Assembly: GCF_045788535.1 (NCBI RefSeq)
Contig: NZ_CP074074.1
Coordinates: 1,178,001 to 1,242,000 of the forward strand
DNA length: 64,000 nt
Origin: Allotamlana fucoidanivorans
GTDB lineage: Bacteria > Bacteroidota > Bacteroidia > Flavobacteriales > Flavobacteriaceae
Direction of reading: 5' to 3'
In this document: positions 60,566 to 64,000 of the stretch, in pieces
How the letters are laid out: each line of letters begins with the position of its first letter
Position numbering within the stretch: position 1 is the stretch's first letter
Notes under the pieces: model-generated
Seen by the model: the letters and a program-made list of their open reading frames with translations, nothing else
What the model was told of the DNA's origin: nothing
Databases searched by the model: none
Made by a program: the position numbers and the translations under genes

Positions 60566-62212
60566 TTATGCTTCAGGTTGCGAATCGTTATTTTTGGTAT
60601 CAGATGTAGGAGGCGTAGGTTTCGTTTTAGGATTGTCACTCTCTACCTCTTTACCACTTAAGTACTCGGGTAATTGCATGCCTGCCATATTAAACATGTC
60701 TTGTAATGGCGGAACGGATTTATACATACCCGATAAGAAATTGGCCGTTGATGATTTCCCATCTTTAGAACCTCCATTTTCCCAAACGGTAACTTTATCA
60801 ATCTTAATGTTTTTAATGGCTTCGGCTTGTGTTTTAACTAATTCAGGTAATTTATCAGCGATTAGTAAAAGAACGGCATCTTTTGAATTATTACCGGCTG
60901 CTTTAACTATTTGGTCTAAACCAGCGGCTTGTTTGGTTAATACTTCATATAAACCTTCAGCTTCAGCTTGTGCTTTTAAAAGTATAGCATCGGCTTCACC
61001 TTTTGCAATTCTCCTTATATTTTCTGCTTCCGCTTCGGCGTCAATTTCTACTTTACGTTTATCAATTTCTGCAGGAACAATAATATCTGCTAATTGTGAT
61101 GAACGTTCTCTGTCTGCTCTAGCTTCTTCTGCTTTCTTCTCGGCTGCATAGGCCTCTTCCAAGGCTTTTGCTGCTTGAACCTTTTCAGCAGCAATAGCTC
61201 TTTTTTCTGCTTCCGCCTCACGCTCTCTACGTTTGGCATCCGATTCTGCAATAGAAATTTTGGCAATATTTTCTCCATCAATAGCACGTGCATTAGCTTC
61301 GGATGTTTTAATGCGTTCTTCTTTTAAGGCTTCGGCCTCCCCAATTTTAGCTAAGGCAATAGCACTTGCGGTTTGAACACGCTCCGTTTGACTGGCATTA
61401 GCTTCGCCTATTTTAGCCTGAGCGTTGGCCGCAGCAACTTGCGTTCTTTCATTTTGCATGGCATTAGCTTCGCCTATTTTAGCCATAGCATTTAGTTCGG
61501 CTACTTGAGTGCGCTCATCTTGAACCGCATTGGCTTCACCAATTGATCCGTCTCTATTTTTCTCGGCAACCGATTTTCGAGCCGCATTAATGGCGTGAGC
61601 AGCCGCTTCTTTACCTAGCGCTTCTATATATCCAGACTCATCAACAATATCAGTAATGTTTACGTTAATAAGCTTTAACCCTACTTTTTTAAGTTCAGAT
61701 TCTACACTTTGTGAAATATTTGTAAGAAACTTATCACGGTCTGAGTTAATCTCTTCAATATCCATAGAGGCTACTACCAAACGTAATTGCCCAAAAATAA
61801 TCTCTTTGGCTAGTTCTTGCACATCGCTCATAGAAAGGCCTAATAAACGTTCGGCCGCATTTTGCATTACCCCAGGTTCGGTAGATACACCAATGGTAAA
61901 ACGAGAGGGCACATTAACACGAATGTTTTGTTTTGATAAGGCATTGACCAGATTAACTTCAATTGAAATTGGTGTTAAATCAAGAAATTCATAATCTTGA
62001 ATCACTGGAAAAATAAAAGCAGCACCACCATGAATACATTTGGCTGATTGCCCGCCGCCTACCTTACCGTAAACTACTAAAATGCGGTCTGAAGGACAAC
62101 GTTTATAGCGTCTAACAAGGATGATAAAAAAAACAAATACAAAAAATACAGCAGCTATAATAGCCATTGGAAAGCCTATATTAAAGGCTTGTAATGAAGA
62201 AATGGATAACAT
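60566..62212 (-). CDS. Flotillin family SPFH protein
   Basis: 548 residues. One membrane segment (about 12-33), then the SPFH/PHB domain (about 45-200, RILVVYGKVGGGQSAKCIHGG; NVPSRFTIGVSTEPGVMQNAAERLL). From 224 to 311 come four exact-length 22-residue repeats beginning IGEA, then a long alanine/glutamate coiled coil to about 430 and a proline-rich tail. Flotillins form large membrane rafts or cages and usually occur with NfeD, as here (nine bases apart). Some related proteins are named YqiK. Confidence 0.95.
   Translation of the reverse strand: MLSISSLQAFNIGFPMAIIAAVFFVFVFFIILVRRYKRCPSDRILVVYGKVGGGQSAKCIHGGAAFIFPVIQDYEFLDLTPISIEVNLVNALSKQNIRVNVPSRFTIGVSTEPGVMQNAAERLLGLSMSDVQELAKEIIFGQLRLVVASMDIEEINSDRDKFLTNISQSVESELKKVGLKLINVNITDIVDESGYIEALGKEAAAHAINAARKSVAEKNRDGSIGEANAVQDERTQVAELNAMAKIGEANAMQNERTQVAAANAQAKIGEANASQTERVQTASAIALAKIGEAEALKEERIKTSEANARAIDGENIAKISIAESDAKRREREAEAEKRAIAAEKVQAAKALEEAYAAEKKAEEARADRERSSQLADIIVPAEIDKRKVEIDAEAEAENIRRIAKGEADAILLKAQAEAEGLYEVLTKQAAGLDQIVKAAGNNSKDAVLLLIADKLPELVKTQAEAIKNIKIDKVTVWENGGSKDGKSSTANFLSGMYKSVPPLQDMFNMAGMQLPEYLSGKEVESDNPKTKPTPPTSDTKNNDSQPEA
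61280..61543 (-). repeat. Four 66-bp coding repeats in the flotillin gene
   Basis: Residues 224-245, 246-267, 268-289 and 290-311 repeat the frame IGEANAxQxERTQVAxxNAxAK with decreasing similarity. The period is exactly 22 residues, twice the 11-residue period of some coiled coils. Confidence 0.9.
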
Positions 62213-62220
62213 ATCTTTTT

Positions 62221-62787
62221 TTAGTTAAGTTGTTCTACAATTAAAATACCGTTTTTAGTTACCGACTTTACGGTAATAACAGTTCCTGATTTTAAGTCGG
62301 TTTCGGCATCTGTAAGCGCTTCAAGTTCTCTTAATGCGCCTTGAATACGTATGTGTGCTTTTCCTATTGAAGAGCGTTTAGCCCCAATGGTTAAATACAC
62401 TTCACCAACACCACCTATGGCGTTTTTGTACACTAATGTGCCACTATCATTAAGTTTACGCATGTAATAAAACATAGCGGCCATGATACTCATCATAATG
62501 AGGCCTGCAAGCAACGCAATAATAATGGTTATAGGTTTTGATAATCCTGCATCAATACAGGCTATGCCTGTCCAGCCAAAAAGAGTGAAAAAGCCTATTA
62601 AGTTCTTAAAAGTGATGAATTGAAAACCAATACCGGTATCGGCATCAATTTCAGCATCGGTGTCAAGATCGCCAGAATCACCACCAATAAACGTGGTAAT
62701 AATTACTAAAATAAAAACTAGCGATCCTAAAAGTGCAATGCTCCAAAAAATCTTTGGAAAAAGTTCTAAACTTGAGTACCACTCCAT
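62221..62787 (-). CDS. NfeD-like membrane protein, flotillin partner
   Basis: 188 residues: membrane helices at about 12-34, 60-80 and 85-107, then a C-terminal OB-fold (about 120-188, GGVGEVYLTIGAKRSSIGKAHIRI). It lacks the serine-protease part of long NfeD proteins. An acidic stretch (GGDSGDLDTDAEIDADTG) follows the first helix. It lies nine bases upstream of the flotillin in one operon; the two are expected to act together in a membrane microdomain. Confidence 0.9.
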   Translation of the reverse strand: MEWYSSLELFPKIFWSIALLGSLVFILVIITTFIGGDSGDLDTDAEIDADTGIGFQFITFKNLIGFFTLFGWTGIACIDAGLSKPITIIIALLAGLIMMSIMAAMFYYMRKLNDSGTLVYKNAIGGVGEVYLTIGAKRSSIGKAHIRIQGALRELEALTDAETDLKSGTVITVKSVTKNGILIVEQLN

Positions 62788-62900
62788 AGTTTTAAAATTT
62801 AAAAGATTAAAGAATTATGCCAAATAGATATTTTGTACTACGGAATAGTGCTTTAGCTATTTGGTACTAAATGTAAGACTTTTTGTATAATCTTACAACG

Positions 62901-64000
62901 TTATTTTGAAAGTAAAATAGAAACGGCATTTCCTCCAAAGCCAACAGCATTTACAAGAATATGGTTCAGCTTTTTAGGAGGTTTAGGGTTGTCTATATAT
63001 GGTACACCAATACATTTTTGATACTGTAACATGAATACAGCGAGTTCAATATTTAGCGTTCCGGATGCGCCAAAGGTGTGACCTATCTTCCATTTATTTG
63101 TAGTTAAAAAAGGCCTTTTGTTACAAAATATTTTTTCAACAGCCTTAAATTCTGAAAGATCACCTTTTATGGTGCCTGGTGCATGCATGACAATAGCATC
63201 AACTTCATCAGGGTTAATGTTGCCTAAGGCCATTTTCATAGATTTTTGAAAACATTTTGCATCACTTGAAATGGAGATATTATGTTTTAAAACCTCTGTA
63301 GCGTAACCATAACCTGATATAGTTGCTAAAGCATTTGTTGGGCGGCCAGCTTCTAAACATACCATGGCGGCGCCCTCACCTAAAACCATGGTGTTTTTAG
63401 TTTTGTTAAAATCTAAAGCGCGACACGGAAAATTGGTGTTTTGCTTGGTGTAGATTTTAAGGGCTTGCATTTGTGCAATGGTAAATGGTGTTAAAGGAGC
63501 CTCACTACCACCTACCAAAAATTTAGAACACATACCTGCATTTATCCAAGCAATGCCATTGAGCATGGCATGTAATGCCGTTGAACAGGTAATAGAATGG
63601 CTTATTTCTGGTCCGTTAGTTTGTAAATCATGCGCTACCCATGAGGCAATGTTGCCTAGTGTTGTTGTTGGTGAGCTAAGAGTTTCGGCTTTATTGTTTT
63701 CAAGAAATGCGTCATAATACTTTTCAAAAAGTGTTGTGGCACCTCTTGAGGAACCTATGTTTACTCCAAAATGATCTGTTGATTGCCAGCCAGCTTGTTT
63801 TACGGCTTTTCTTGATGTGTAAATAGCGTATAAAACCGAATGGTCAAGTGATTTGTATTTAGGATCGGATTGTTTGAGTATTTCTATGTCTTTTAGGACA
63901 TCTGGCGGAATTTGAGCCACCACCACGGGTTGTTTTGAAACTGTTTTTGTTGTGAAATGATGTTTGTTATTTAAATAACCTTCCCAAATATGCTTAGGCG
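62901..64000 (-). CDS. Beta-ketoacyl synthase, 5' end beyond the window
   Basis: The frame is open to the window edge, continuing past the GTG at 63926 through QPVVVAQIPP-type text, so the start lies outside. The catalytic triad is present: Cys in HSITCSTALHAM, His in VMHAPGTIKGD and His in KIGHTFGASGTLN. The C-terminus NAVGFGGNAVSILLSK is complete. It condenses acyl units on acyl carrier protein. Single KS genes of this type occur in flavobacterial biotin clusters as I recall, and bioB is nearby, but polyene or fatty acid synthesis is equally possible. Confidence 0.88.
   Translation of the reverse strand, partial: PKHIWEGYLNNKHHFTTKTVSKQPVVVAQIPPDVLKDIEILKQSDPKYKSLDHSVLYAIYTSRKAVKQAGWQSTDHFGVNIGSSRGATTLFEKYYDAFLENNKAETLSSPTTTLGNIASWVAHDLQTNGPEISHSITCSTALHAMLNGIAWINAGMCSKFLVGGSEAPLTPFTIAQMQALKIYTKQNTNFPCRALDFNKTKNTMVLGEGAAMVCLEAGRPTNALATISGYGYATEVLKHNISISSDAKCFQKSMKMALGNINPDEVDAIVMHAPGTIKGDLSEFKAVEKIFCNKRPFLTTNKWKIGHTFGASGTLNIELAVFMLQYQKCIGVPYIDNPKPPKKLNHILVNAVGFGGNAVSILLSK

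Noticed and set aside
1..64000. CRISPR array, tRNA, rRNA or prophage
   Set aside because: I looked for regular direct repeats, cloverleaf-forming segments with CCA or TTCGA-type loops, and phage structural genes, and saw none; a tRNAscan or CRISPR finder run would be decisive.

Overview
The window comes from a member of the phylum Bacteroidota, most likely a marine Flavobacteriaceae species. The support is AT-rich DNA with Bacteroidota-type promoters (TAnnTTTG at -7), a SusC/SusD pair, type IX secretion genes (SprE/PorW, PorZ, a sorting-domain protein), many families largely confined to this phylum (DUF5687, DUF6168, DUF4292, DUF6090, THC0290_0291, DUF6646), and enzymes for sulfated or algal glycans (a sulfatase and a GH16 enzyme). 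I cannot name the species.

Layout. Positions 1-8500 are accessory: a polysaccharide utilization region on the minus strand with a truncated FG-GAP lipoprotein at the window edge, SusD, SusC, an unusual sulfatase fused to an SMP-30/gluconolactonase domain, and then a decay scar in which the head of a second SusC and the tail of an AraC-type regulator meet across about 80 bp with inverted ends. Positions 8.7-13 kb hold a PaaE-like reductase divergent from a PadR regulator across a perfect 36-bp palindrome; PadR is followed by a DUF2059 protein and an ABC exporter pair (DUF5687 permease plus ATPase). Positions 13-21.8 kb hold sprE, a bactofilin, atpZ, DUF6168 and the F-ATPase genes atpBEFHAG; atpD and atpC are absent here. 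A strong hairpin terminator sits between atpE and atpF.

Positions 21.8-32.9 kb are core genes: a lipoprotein, a flippase, dut, a sugar nucleotidyltransferase, a TPR protein, a DUF4292 lipoprotein, an EnvC-like protein with a degenerate LytM domain, a thioesterase, an HU-like/SPOR protein, dprA and trpS. Positions 33-34.2 kb are a badly decayed IS3-family element. Positions 34.3-46.4 kb hold small membrane and lipoproteins, gpsA, a DUF6090 protein, pheS, a structured repeat resembling the flavo-1 RNA class, cvpA, a SulP transporter, an ArsC-like protein, a DinB protein and gdhA. Positions 46.5-56.5 kb hold porZ, recO, a TonB-dependent receptor, a T9SS cargo protein whose sorting domain is cut off by a one-base frameshift, recX and a JmjC/cupin_8 protein. 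Positions 56.7-64 kb hold a GH16 surface lipoprotein, bioB, an alpha/beta hydrolase, a flotillin with exact 22-residue repeats and its NfeD-like partner, and a ketoacyl synthase running off the window edge.

Most of the window is ordinary flavobacterial core genome. I found no CRISPR array, rRNA, tRNA, prophage or complete defence system. The points most worth a second look are the sulfatase-SMP-30 fusion with its atypical active-site motif, the PadR palindrome, the terminator inside the atp operon, the PUL deletion scar, the frameshifted T9SS cargo, the flotillin repeats and the structured intergenic repeat upstream of pheS.
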